This document shows positions 1 to 8,418 of a stretch of DNA of 64,000 nucleotides, one piece after another. Position 1 is the stretch's first letter; each line of letters opens with the position of its first letter. Under the pieces are notes generated by a model. It saw only the letters and a list, made by a program, of their open reading frames with translations, ran no database searches and was not told where the DNA came from. This stretch comes from Nitrosomonadales bacterium (GTDB taxonomy: Bacteria > Pseudomonadota > Gammaproteobacteria > Burkholderiales > Gallionellaceae). The translations under genes were made by a program, and so were the position numbers. The DNA lies in the NCBI GenBank assembly GCA_016199835.1, contig JACQFX010000012.1, forward strand, positions 1 to 64,000, in the 5' to 3' direction.

Positions 1-77
1 ACCCGAGCCAGAAGACTGGCGCTCAGATAATCGCTCAACCGTGCTCCGGCTCCCAAGATTGCTTTGGTTCGTGCCAT
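1..77 (-). mobile_element. IS4-type transposase, N-terminal fragment at window edge
   Basis: The reverse strand opens with an ATG at 77 and reads through the left edge. The first residues (MARTKAILGAGARLSDYL) match, from memory, the conserved N-terminus of IS4-family transposases. Only about 25 codons are visible, so integrity and the far end of the element cannot be judged. The 35 nt between this start and the stop of the next gene would hold the element's end, but no inverted repeat can be paired from here. Confidence 0.6.
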
Positions 78-112
78 CTCCGCCCCCGTTTGGATGATGG
101 TCAAAGCATAAC

Positions 113-994
113 CTAAATTTTCCTAACCGAACAGTATTGAGCCAGGTCATCGTCGGAAAGACCGAGCAAGCGCATGCAGGCCTCCCCCGCCTTGAACCAT
201 TCCTGCGTCCGTTCCCAGGCCAGGTTGTGGCGCAGGAATATCTGCTCTGCGACCTGTGCGTTGGCGATCAGCCCCAGTGTGGTCGTGGATAGCCCGCTGG
301 AGCTGCCTTGTTCAAGCAGATGGAAGTCGTGGTGGTGGCGGATCGCCAGCGAGGTCTCATCCGGCAGCCACCAGCCTTGTGCCAACAGGCCGCCCACCAG
401 CGCGTGGTTGGTGGTGCACAAATTATCCTCTACGGCGGTGAAGGTCAGCACTTTTTCCTGGCCGGCCATGTTCATGACTTCAGGGTAATGGCTGAAACGT
501 TTCAGCATGAGGGGGATGCCGCAATCGCGGAACAGGCCGAAGGTGTAGGCGTCATCGGGGCTTACCCTGATACCGCTGATAGCCTGCTGTGCCAGCCAGC
601 CGGATAACCTGGCGATGGATGCTGAGGCGTGCCAGAAACGTTCCAGGCCCAGAGTGGTGGGCGGGAACATCCTGCGCAGAACCAGTCCCGCAACGGCCCG
701 GCTGGCCACATCCAGGCCGAGCATCATCAGTGCCTCATTGACCGAACGCACGCGGTTCCTCAAACCGAAGAAGGGCGAGTTGGTGATGGTGATCAGGCCA
801 GCTGCGATACCGACATCGGAGCTGATAATGCGGGTAAGGTGTTTGAAGTCCGGTTCGCTCTTGCCCATTTCCGTATGGATGTCTTCGAGGATGGTCGGGC
901 AGGGCGGGATGCCGATGTCGCGTATCGCGCTTTCGAGCAAGTCGCCGATACGGTCGGGGTCTGTCTCGGGGGAGGAGTGAAGAGGGGCGGTCAT
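113..994 (-). CDS. HDOD-domain signalling protein
   Basis: A 293-residue protein, almost all of it an HDOD domain. This is an HD-related, usually non-catalytic output domain found in bacterial signalling proteins. Visible features are the early IPPCPTILEDI segment, the SDVGIAAGLITITNSPFFG helix typical of HDOD proteins, and a later GLFRDCGIPLML/HHH segment. There is no signal peptide or membrane segment, so it should be cytosolic. It lies 40 nt downstream of a GGDEF-EAL gene on the same strand, which suggests a role in c-di-GMP-linked behaviour, but its target is unknown. Confidence 0.8.
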   Translation of the reverse strand: MTAPLHSSPETDPDRIGDLLESAIRDIGIPPCPTILEDIHTEMGKSEPDFKHLTRIISSDVGIAAGLITITNSPFFGLRNRVRSVNEALMMLGLDVASRAVAGLVLRRMFPPTTLGLERFWHASASIARLSGWLAQQAISGIRVSPDDAYTFGLFRDCGIPLMLKRFSHYPEVMNMAGQEKVLTFTAVEDNLCTTNHALVGGLLAQGWWLPDETSLAIRHHHDFHLLEQGSSSGLSTTTLGLIANAQVAEQIFLRHNLAWERTQEWFKAGEACMRLLGLSDDDLAQYCSVRKI

Positions 995-1033
995 GTCAGT
1001 CTCTATTTTTTGAGAGGCGGATTGGGCGCTTGC

Positions 1034-4000
1034 TCAGGTGGATGTTATTAGCGTATTCGAAAGATATTGGGCAAATTCGTCGGCTGGCAAGGGACGTGCG
1101 AAGTGGTATCCCTGTGCTTCGTCACAATACTGAAGGCGCAGAAAGGCCGCAAGGTGTTCGTTCTCGACACCTTCGGCGATGGTTTTCAGGTTGAGGCTGC
1201 GGGCCATCTGTATGATGGCTCTGACTATGATGGCATCGTTTGGGTTGTTGAGCATGTCGCGCACAAAAGATTGGTCTATCTTTAACTTGTCCACGCTGAA
1301 ACGTTTCAGATAGGACAGGCTGGAATAGCCTGTTCCAAAATCATCTATCGAGAACATGATGCCGAGAGACTTGAGCCGCCGCACCGTTTCCAGCACCGTC
1401 TCGGGGTTCTGGATCATGATGGATTCGGTCAGTTCAAGCTCCAGGCAGGTAGGCGGCAATCCGGATTCATCCAGTGCCGCCATGACGCTCTGCTCCAGGC
1501 CGCCGCGCTTGAACTGCATGGCCGAGATATTCACCGCCATCAACAGTTCAGGCAGGCCGGCCTTGCGCCATGCGGCTGCCTGCCGACAGGCTTCGCGCAA
1601 CACCCAGTCTCCCATCGGTACGATAAGTCCGCTTTCTTCCGCGACCGGGATGAAGCGCCCTGGCGCCACCAGTCCAAGTTCAGGATGGTTCCAGCGGATC
1701 AGTGCTTCGGCCCCGACCACGGCGCCGGAAGAGAGGTCGATCTGCGGCTGGTAGTAAAGCACGAACTCATCGCGTTCTATGGCACGCCGCAGGCCGACAC
1801 GAATGCGCTGATTTTCCACAGCATCGATATTCATCTGCTCGGTATAGAACTGGTAGGTGTTCTTGCCGGCTTCCTTGGCATGGCACATGGCTTTATCCGC
1901 GAACTTGAGCAGCGTGTTGACGTCCTTGCTGTCGTCGGGATAAACGGCGATCCCGATGGACAGGGAGGTGGATATCTCCTGGCCCGCGATGAGAAAGGTT
2001 TCTTCCAGGCTGGCGAGTATCTTTTCCGTCACGTTGGTGATGGAGTCATTGTCATTCACGTTGGTGAGCAGGATCAGGAACTCGTCACCGCCCTGGCGGC
2101 TGACTGTATCCGTATCGGGCACACAAGAGCACAGGCACCGGCTGACGGCTTTCAGCAGGTCATCGCCGACGCCGTGGCCGAATGAGTCGTTGATGGTCTT
2201 GAAATTATCGAGATCGAGCAGAAGGAGCGCAGCCTTGGTTTTTGCCCGATCCGCATAAGCGAATGCGAGCACGATATGATCGATGGCCAGCCGCCGGTTG
2301 GGCAGGCCGGTCAGGGCATCGTGATAGGCCAGGAATTCTATTTGCGCCTCGGCGGCCTTACGTTCGGTGATGTCTGAAGAGATGCCGATATAGTTGGTGA
2401 TCTGCCCGGCGGCATTCTTTACTGCCGACATGCTGAGCCATTCCGGATAGATGTCGCCGTTCTTGCGTTTGTTCCATATTTCGCCTTGCCAGTGTCCGGT
2501 GCTTTGCAGGGCTTGCCATATCTTGCGGTAAAAATTCGCAGCGTGCCGTCCCGAACTCATCATGCGCGGCGTCTGGCCGATGACTTCCTCGGGGCTGTAT
2601 CCGGTCACTGCGGTAAAGGCCTTGTTTACCATCAGGATGCGTTCATTGGAGTCGGTGATGATGATGCACTCTCCGCCGCTCTCGAATACTTTGGCCGAGA
2701 GTTTCAATTGTTCTTCTGCATACTTGCGGCTGGTGATGTTTTCGATTTCGGCCATGAATTGCATGGGGTTGTCCACATTCCCTCTCAACAAGGAGACGGT
2801 AAACTGGGTCCATACGGCTTGCCCATCCTTGCGGATAAAACGCGATTCGATCTGGTATGAACCGACTTCTCCGTCCAGCAGTTGTTTGGCGTGCTTTGCA
2901 TGGCTGGCGAGATCGTCCGGGTGGGTGATTTCGCTGGCGGTCAACTGCATGAGTTCATATTTGTCATAGCCCAGAATCTGGCACAGGGCATAATTGACCT
3001 GCATGAAACGGCCTCCGAGGGAAATGATGGACATCCCGATCGGGGCGTACGCCAGCATGTTCTGGAAGCGCTCTTCGCTGTTTTGCAACGAGTCATAAGC
3101 GCTGCGCTGGCGATTCCAGCTACGGTAGACGAACCAGGTCAGGGCCAGCGTGCTGAACAGGAAGATCGCTGCCAGCGCGGCTGTCTTCCCGGCCTCGGCA
3201 CGCCAGCCGGCAAGATAATCGTCAGGAGCCATGCCCAACTCGATATATAGCGGGAATTTTTCAAGCTTGCGGAACGAATAATGTCTCTCGATAAGATCGG
3301 GAGCTGAGCTGTCGCTGTATGCCCCGTTGTTGTTGCCGGCAAGGATGAATTGCTGGAGCTGCTGCGACGCCAGTCTTTTTCCGATCAGCCTGGCAAGGCT
3401 TAGTGGCTCAGGATAGCGCGTGGCCAGGATGTTGAGGTTGCGATCTATGAGGCTGGCGTTCCCATAAGCGCCGATCTCCAGGGTGGAAAACGTTTCCACG
3501 ATATGGTTGACGGAAAGGTTGGCGTAAATTATCCCGAGAAAACTTCCATCGGGATAGTTCAGGCGGCGGGAGATGGGCACGATCCATTGCTTGTCGCGGG
3601 CGGCAAGCAATGGTTTGTCGAACCATAATCCGGCGTTTGCCGTGTCACGCTGATGTGCGAAGTATTTCTGATCCGCGACGTCGAGGGGGGAAGCGCTGGT
3701 ATCCGTCCCATATTTTATCCTGCCCTGGGCATCGGACACCCAGATTCCCGTGAGTTCGGGCAGGCGGGGCAGTTGTCGCGCGAGCGACGTATTCAAGGTT
3801 TGCCCATCGATATAGCCCAGGCTTACCTGTCGTTCGATTTCATCGGCGCAGATCTTCAAGGCCAGGTCGGTCTTGTCTATGTCGCCGCTGATTTCTTCCA
3901 CGAGGACACGCGACAGGTTCTGGGTCGTGGCCGTGGCGATTTCCTGATATTGCAGCCAGCTCTGGCGCAGGGAGAGTCCGGACAGTGCGATGACGAACAG

Positions 4001-4087
4001 GTTGGCCAGCAACACGGCCGCTCCAAATTGTTTGATACTGACTGTGGGGCGCGCCCCTGAATAAGGAGCTTCGTATCGTCCCCTCAT
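1034..4087 (-). CDS. Membrane PAS-GGDEF-EAL c-di-GMP signalling protein
   Basis: A 1017-residue sensor. A TM helix near residues 20-42 and another near 300-325 enclose a PDC/dCACHE-like periplasmic domain. Two PAS domains (about 335-460 and 465-585) follow, then GGDEF (about 590-755) and EAL (about 770-1010). The GGDEF motif is intact, but the residues four to nine before it (PDTD) lack the Arg of an RxxD inhibitory site. The EAL signature is present as EALIRW, with later DDFGTG and KIDQSF motifs expected for an active phosphodiesterase. Net activity (synthesis or hydrolysis of c-di-GMP) cannot be told from sequence. Confidence 0.9.
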   Translation of the reverse strand: MRGRYEAPYSGARPTVSIKQFGAAVLLANLFVIALSGLSLRQSWLQYQEIATATTQNLSRVLVEEISGDIDKTDLALKICADEIERQVSLGYIDGQTLNTSLARQLPRLPELTGIWVSDAQGRIKYGTDTSASPLDVADQKYFAHQRDTANAGLWFDKPLLAARDKQWIVPISRRLNYPDGSFLGIIYANLSVNHIVETFSTLEIGAYGNASLIDRNLNILATRYPEPLSLARLIGKRLASQQLQQFILAGNNNGAYSDSSAPDLIERHYSFRKLEKFPLYIELGMAPDDYLAGWRAEAGKTAALAAIFLFSTLALTWFVYRSWNRQRSAYDSLQNSEERFQNMLAYAPIGMSIISLGGRFMQVNYALCQILGYDKYELMQLTASEITHPDDLASHAKHAKQLLDGEVGSYQIESRFIRKDGQAVWTQFTVSLLRGNVDNPMQFMAEIENITSRKYAEEQLKLSAKVFESGGECIIITDSNERILMVNKAFTAVTGYSPEEVIGQTPRMMSSGRHAANFYRKIWQALQSTGHWQGEIWNKRKNGDIYPEWLSMSAVKNAAGQITNYIGISSDITERKAAEAQIEFLAYHDALTGLPNRRLAIDHIVLAFAYADRAKTKAALLLLDLDNFKTINDSFGHGVGDDLLKAVSRCLCSCVPDTDTVSRQGGDEFLILLTNVNDNDSITNVTEKILASLEETFLIAGQEISTSLSIGIAVYPDDSKDVNTLLKFADKAMCHAKEAGKNTYQFYTEQMNIDAVENQRIRVGLRRAIERDEFVLYYQPQIDLSSGAVVGAEALIRWNHPELGLVAPGRFIPVAEESGLIVPMGDWVLREACRQAAAWRKAGLPELLMAVNISAMQFKRGGLEQSVMAALDESGLPPTCLELELTESIMIQNPETVLETVRRLKSLGIMFSIDDFGTGYSSLSYLKRFSVDKLKIDQSFVRDMLNNPNDAIIVRAIIQMARSLNLKTIAEGVENEHLAAFLRLQYCDEAQGYHFARPLPADEFAQYLSNTLITST

Positions 4088-4210
4088 ATACCGCTCCCGG
4101 AATGCGCTGTTGTTATTTGTTGGGTCAAGTAACTATTCTTTCTCGTGATACTGGCGGCTATTTTTAACGGACTTGTTCGGCACGGATAAAATATCAGGTA
4201 ACGTCAATTA

Positions 4211-4253
4211 CCGGCTCTGTGCCGATTTGTAAGTCGAATGCGACCAGAGCCGG
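4211..4253. terminator. Long-stem hairpin after pgl
   Basis: Perfect 9-bp inverted repeat (CCGGCTCTG / CAGAGCCGG) around a 25-nt loop, immediately beyond the stop of the minus-strand pgl gene. There is no clear U-tract, so it may be only a 3' stabilising hairpin. The GGDEF-EAL gene starts about 120 nt further on in the same direction. Confidence 0.35.
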
Positions 4254-4255
4254 CG

Positions 4256-4957
4256 TCAATAGTTCAATAATGCTGCTTCCAGATAGATATCGGCTCCGCC
4301 GGCTGGGGCGATGCATGCTGCGGGGATGCCGGAGCCGTTGCGCCAGTCGCGTATCGCTTGCCGTTTGGATTCCCCGGTCACAAGAAATATGACTTGTTGT
4401 GCGGCACTCAGGCGTCGTGCGCTCAGCGAGACGCGGTCGGGCGGCGGTTTGGGGGCGTCGTGTACTGCGAGGGCGGCGGGCGAGTCTGGCATCGTGCCCC
4501 AGGCGTGATGCGGGAACAGGCTGGCGGTGTGGCCATCTTCGCCCAGGCCCAGCAACACCAGGTCGAATGAATCTATGCCGCGCAACGTTTGCGTGTAAGC
4601 GGCGGCGGCAGCTTCTGCGCCTGTCTCCGCCTGAATGGGATGGATCTGCGCTTTCGGGATGGCGACGTGATCCAGCCACGCTTGCGCGGCCATGCGGCTG
4701 TTGCGCTCGGCATGGTCGGGTGGCAGGCAGCGTTCGTCGCCGAAATATATATGCCATGCAGCCCAGTCGGTATTCGTCTGGCGCAGCAGCTCGTACACAC
4801 GGCGCGGAGTGGTGCCTCCGGCCAGCACGATATGGAACGCGCCGCGCAGGGCGATGGCTTGTTGCGCGGCGTGAGATATGGTTTGCAGGGCCGCCTGTTC
4901 CAGTTCTGCGGCGGTGCTGAAAGTGTGCCAGCGCGGCTGATGGCCTGATGAAGTCAT
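4256..4957 (-). CDS. pgl: 6-phosphogluconolactonase
   Basis: 233 residues, the usual length for the bacterial DevB/Pgl type. It hydrolyses 6-phosphoglucono-1,5-lactone to 6-phosphogluconate in the oxidative pentose phosphate pathway. The family motifs are visible: LAGGTTPRRVYELL near the N-terminus, YFGDERCLPPDHAERNS, and LLGLGEDGHTASLFP. The ATG at 4957 fits these; the reading frame continues upstream without homology. It is transcribed divergently from gnd-zwf-glk, with only 66 nt between start codons, so the two units probably share a promoter region. Confidence 0.92.
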   Translation of the reverse strand: MTSSGHQPRWHTFSTAAELEQAALQTISHAAQQAIALRGAFHIVLAGGTTPRRVYELLRQTNTDWAAWHIYFGDERCLPPDHAERNSRMAAQAWLDHVAIPKAQIHPIQAETGAEAAAAAYTQTLRGIDSFDLVLLGLGEDGHTASLFPHHAWGTMPDSPAALAVHDAPKPPPDRVSLSARRLSAAQQVIFLVTGESKRQAIRDWRNGSGIPAACIAPAGGADIYLEAALLNY

Positions 4958-5023
4958 GTGGTTTATCCGGTAGTATGCTGCCCTTGAGCCGCTGGGGCGG
5001 CCAGATTTTTTCTGGGGGATGGT

Positions 5024-5938
5024 ATGAGAATCGCAATGATAGGGCTGGGCAAGATGGGTGGCAACATGGTACGCCGTATGCGCCGCAACGGCGTCGAGGT
5101 GGTGGGCTACGATAGGGCCGCCGATGTCGTGCAGCAACTGGCGGGCGAGAGCGGCATGGTCGCGGCGAATTCGGTGGAAGATGCCGTGAGCAAATTGTCC
5201 GCGCCGCGCATCGTGTGGCTGATGCTGCCCAGCGGCGATCCGACCGAGCAGCAGATACGCGCGCTGGTTCCACTGCTGTCGCAAGGCGACATCGTGATAG
5301 ACGGCGGCAACTCGAATTACCACGACAGTCAGCGGCGCGGTGCATGGCTGGCGGAGCAGGGCATAGGCTTCATGGACTCCGGCACCTCGGGCGGCATCTG
5401 GGGGCTGGAGAACGGTTACTGCCTGATGGTGGGTGCGACGCCGGAAGTGGCGCAGACGGTGACGCCGATCTTGCAGGCGCTGGCGCCCGCAGCAGATCGC
5501 GGCTGGGCGCATGTCGGGCCGGTGGGCGCGGGACACTTCACCAAGATGATACACAACGGCATCGAGTACGGCATGATGCAGGCCTTCGCCGAAGGGCTGG
5601 AACTGCTGCGCGGCAAACGGGAGTTCGACCTCGACCTGGCGCAGATCACCGAACTGTGGCGCCACAGTTCGGTGGTGCGCAGCTGGCTGCTCGATCTCAC
5701 GGCCGAAGCATTGAAGCACGATCAGGAACTCGCGAACATCGCGCCTTATGTGCCGGATTCCGGCGAGGGCCGCTGGACGGTTGTCGAGGCCGTGGATCAG
5801 GGCGTGGCGGCACCAGTGCTGACACTGGCCTTGCAGATGCGCTTCAACAGCCAGAGCGAGACCGGCTACGGTTATCGACTGTTATCCACCATGCGCAATG
5901 CTTTCGGCGGCCACGCCGTCAAACACTCGGGCAAGTAA
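5024..5938 (+). CDS. gnd: 6-phosphogluconate dehydrogenase, decarboxylating (short type)
   Basis: 304 residues, the short GndA/YqeC-type length rather than the ~470-residue E. coli type. It oxidises and decarboxylates 6-phosphogluconate to ribulose 5-phosphate. The N-terminal GLGKMGGNMVRRM is a Rossmann nucleotide-binding fingerprint. DGGNSNYHDS, GTSGGIWGLENGYCLMVG and the catalytic-Lys region KMIHNGIEYGMMQ are intact. The short type is often NAD-dependent, but cofactor choice is not decided here. It is followed by zwf after a single-base gap, so the two are probably translationally coupled. Confidence 0.92.
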   Translation: MRIAMIGLGKMGGNMVRRMRRNGVEVVGYDRAADVVQQLAGESGMVAANSVEDAVSKLSAPRIVWLMLPSGDPTEQQIRALVPLLSQGDIVIDGGNSNYHDSQRRGAWLAEQGIGFMDSGTSGGIWGLENGYCLMVGATPEVAQTVTPILQALAPAADRGWAHVGPVGAGHFTKMIHNGIEYGMMQAFAEGLELLRGKREFDLDLAQITELWRHSSVVRSWLLDLTAEALKHDQELANIAPYVPDSGEGRWTVVEAVDQGVAAPVLTLALQMRFNSQSETGYGYRLLSTMRNAFGGHAVKHSGK

Positions 5939-5939
5939 A

Positions 5940-7445
5940 ATGAAAACCCTGGAACCCTGTACTCTGGTGATATTTGGCGCGGGCGGAAATCTGGTGCGCG
6001 TCAAACTGATCCCGTCCCTGTTCCGTCTCGAGATGGCGAACCGCTTGCCGCCGCAGATGACTATTGTTGCCGCGAGCCGTGCCGTGCGCAGCCGCGAACA
6101 ATGGATAGGCGAAGTCGTGGACATGCTCAAGGCCAAGTATCCGCAAGGTTACGACGAGCAGGCGTTCGAGCGTTTCTGCCAGCGCCTGCATTACCATTCC
6201 AATCCGCCGGACGACAAGGATGCCTACCGGCGTCTGCAGGCCATGCTGGACGACAATCCTGCATTCTCTCCCAACGTGGTGTTCTACATGGCGGTGCCGC
6301 CCTCCGAGTTCTCGGGGTTCATCGAGCATCTGGGCAACACGGGACTGCTCAAGGAAAAGAACGGCTGGCGCCGTATCGTGATCGAGAAACCTTTTGGTTA
6401 CGACCTGTTGAGCGCGCAGACTTTGCAGGCCAGCCTGTATCGCCACCTGAACGAGCCGCAGATCTACCGCATCGACCATTATCTGGGCAAAGGCACGGTG
6501 CAGAACGTGATGGTGTTCCGCTTCGCCAACATATTGCTTGAACCCTTGTGGAACCATCACTACATCGACCATGTGCAGATCAGCCATGCCGAGACCCTGG
6601 GCGTCGGTGGTCGCGCGGGTTACTACGAAGGCTCCGGTGCTTTGCGCGACATGATACAGAGCCATCTGCTGCAACTGATGGCGCTGGTGGCGATGGAGCC
6701 GCCGGTGAGCATGACTGCCGAACATCTGCGCGACGAGAAAGTGAAAGTGCTGAAAGCGATACGCCCGATCACACAGAACTCGGTGCATGCCCATGCATTT
6801 CGCGGGCAGTACACCAGCGGCAGCATAGACGGGAAAGCCGTTCCCGGTTATCTGGAAGAGCCGGATGTGCAGGAAGGCAGCACCACGGAAACCTATGCGG
6901 CGGTCAAATTGTTCGTGGATAACTGGCGCTGGGCGGGTGTGCCGTTCTATCTGCGCACGGGCAAGCGCATGGCGGAAAACAGTTCGGCCATCTGCATCCG
7001 TTTCAAGACGCCGCCGCAGGATCTGTTGCGCCACACGCGCCACGGCCCGCCGCAGCCGAACTGGATCATGCTGGGCATACAGCCCGACGATTGCCTGAAA
7101 ATGGAAATGCAGGTCAAGGTGCCGGGGCTGGATCTGCACACGCGCACATTGAGTCTGGACGCCACTTACCGCAAGGCAGGCGACGATGATTTCGACGCGT
7201 ATGCGGGCCTGCTGCTGGACGTGATGCAGGGCGACCATTCGCTGTTCCTGCGCATAGACGAAGTGGAGGCAGCATGGCGCGTGGTGGATCCCATCCTCAA
7301 GGTATGGGCGATGGAACGCGACTTCATCAACGGCTACCAGGCAGGCAGTTGGGGGCCGCGCGGCACCTATCGCCTGTTCGACCACGACGACCAGTTCTGG
7401 CGCCATTCGCTGAATCCGGACGGGGCAAATCTCCAGGCATATTGA
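5940..7445 (+). CDS. zwf: Glucose-6-phosphate 1-dehydrogenase
   Basis: 501 residues. It oxidises glucose 6-phosphate to the lactone, the first step of the oxidative pentose phosphate pathway. The active-site signature RIDHYLGK is intact, and EKPFGYDL and the C-terminal half look standard. The N-terminal nucleotide-binding segment reads GAGGNLVRVK where the family usually has GxxGDLxxRK, so the usual Asp is Asn and the basic pair is altered. The ATG at 5940 follows the gnd stop directly. Its stop overlaps the glk start (TGATG). Confidence 0.93.
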   Translation: MKTLEPCTLVIFGAGGNLVRVKLIPSLFRLEMANRLPPQMTIVAASRAVRSREQWIGEVVDMLKAKYPQGYDEQAFERFCQRLHYHSNPPDDKDAYRRLQAMLDDNPAFSPNVVFYMAVPPSEFSGFIEHLGNTGLLKEKNGWRRIVIEKPFGYDLLSAQTLQASLYRHLNEPQIYRIDHYLGKGTVQNVMVFRFANILLEPLWNHHYIDHVQISHAETLGVGGRAGYYEGSGALRDMIQSHLLQLMALVAMEPPVSMTAEHLRDEKVKVLKAIRPITQNSVHAHAFRGQYTSGSIDGKAVPGYLEEPDVQEGSTTETYAAVKLFVDNWRWAGVPFYLRTGKRMAENSSAICIRFKTPPQDLLRHTRHGPPQPNWIMLGIQPDDCLKMEMQVKVPGLDLHTRTLSLDATYRKAGDDDFDAYAGLLLDVMQGDHSLFLRIDEVEAAWRVVDPILKVWAMERDFINGYQAGSWGPRGTYRLFDHDDQFWRHSLNPDGANLQAY

Positions 7446-8413
7446 TGGCTCACTTTCTCGCGGGCGACATAGGCGGCACCAAGACCTTGCTGCAACTCAG
7501 CCGCGAGGATGGCTCGACGCTGCTGCAAAAGTCCTACGCAAGCGCGGCCTGCGCGGGGCTGGCAGAGATGCTGGACGAGTTCCTGCGCGAGGCCGGCATT
7601 CCTGACATCGCTGCCGCCTGCTTCGCGCTGGCGGGGCCGGTGTTCGGCAGGAAAGTGCAACTGACCAATCTGCCGTGGGCCGTGGATGCGGATGCAATCG
7701 CCGCGCGTTTCGGCATTGCCCAGGTGATGCTCATCAATGATTTCGAAGCGGTCGGGCGCAGCATCGCGGCATTGCACACGAACGATCTGCTGACCCTGCA
7801 AGCGGGCGCGCCACAGGAGCGCGGCGCACGTGTAGTGGCAGGGGCGGGCACCGGGCTGGGCGTGGGCTGGCTGACCTGGGCGCACGGGCGCTACATCGTG
7901 CATGCTTCCGAAGGCGGACACATGGATTTCGCCCCGGCCGATGCGTTGCAATATGAATTGCTGCGCTATCTGCAACTGCGCCACGGCCATGTTTCCTGTG
8001 AACGCATCGTGTCGGGGCCGGGGCTGGTGGCGATATATGAATTCCTGCGCGACAGCGGCCATGCCCGGCCATCGGCGCCTCTTGTCGCCGCCATGCTGGA
8101 AGGCGATGCTGCCGCATCCATCGCGCGCTTTGCGCAGCATGAGACTGAGCCCATCGCGCGCATGGCGCTGGAACTGTTCGTTGCCGTCTACGGCGCATTC
8201 GTCGGCAATCTCGCGCTGCTCATGCTGCCGCGCGGCGGCATTTATCTTGCAGGCGGCATTGCGGCGAAGATACCTGCTGCCATGCAGGGCGGCGCCTTCA
8301 TGCATGCCTTTCTGGCCAAAGGGCGCTATGCCGATTTGCTGGAAACCTTGCCGGTGCATGTTGTGCTCAACCCGCATGTCGGGTTGCTGGGAGCACGTCT
8401 GGCTGTACAATAA
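7445..8413 (+). CDS. glk: Glucokinase
   Basis: 322 residues, standard for proteobacterial Glk. It phosphorylates glucose with ATP to glucose 6-phosphate, feeding zwf encoded just upstream. The N-terminal phosphate-binding motif AGDIGGTKTLLQL is intact, followed by LINDFEAVG and the GAGTGLGVGWL adenosine-binding stretch. The ATG overlaps the zwf stop codon by one base, so this is the third gene of a gnd-zwf-glk operon. With glgP and glgA nearby, the region links glycogen turnover to NADPH formation. Confidence 0.92.
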   Translation: MAHFLAGDIGGTKTLLQLSREDGSTLLQKSYASAACAGLAEMLDEFLREAGIPDIAAACFALAGPVFGRKVQLTNLPWAVDADAIAARFGIAQVMLINDFEAVGRSIAALHTNDLLTLQAGAPQERGARVVAGAGTGLGVGWLTWAHGRYIVHASEGGHMDFAPADALQYELLRYLQLRHGHVSCERIVSGPGLVAIYEFLRDSGHARPSAPLVAAMLEGDAAASIARFAQHETEPIARMALELFVAVYGAFVGNLALLMLPRGGIYLAGGIAAKIPAAMQGGAFMHAFLAKGRYADLLETLPVHVVLNPHVGLLGARLAVQ

Positions 8414-8418
8414 CCGGG

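Noticed and set aside
5919-7406. 495-codon open frame opposite zwf
   Set aside because: Antisense shadow of a conserved gene; His/Gln/Val-rich, with no ribosome site or family features.
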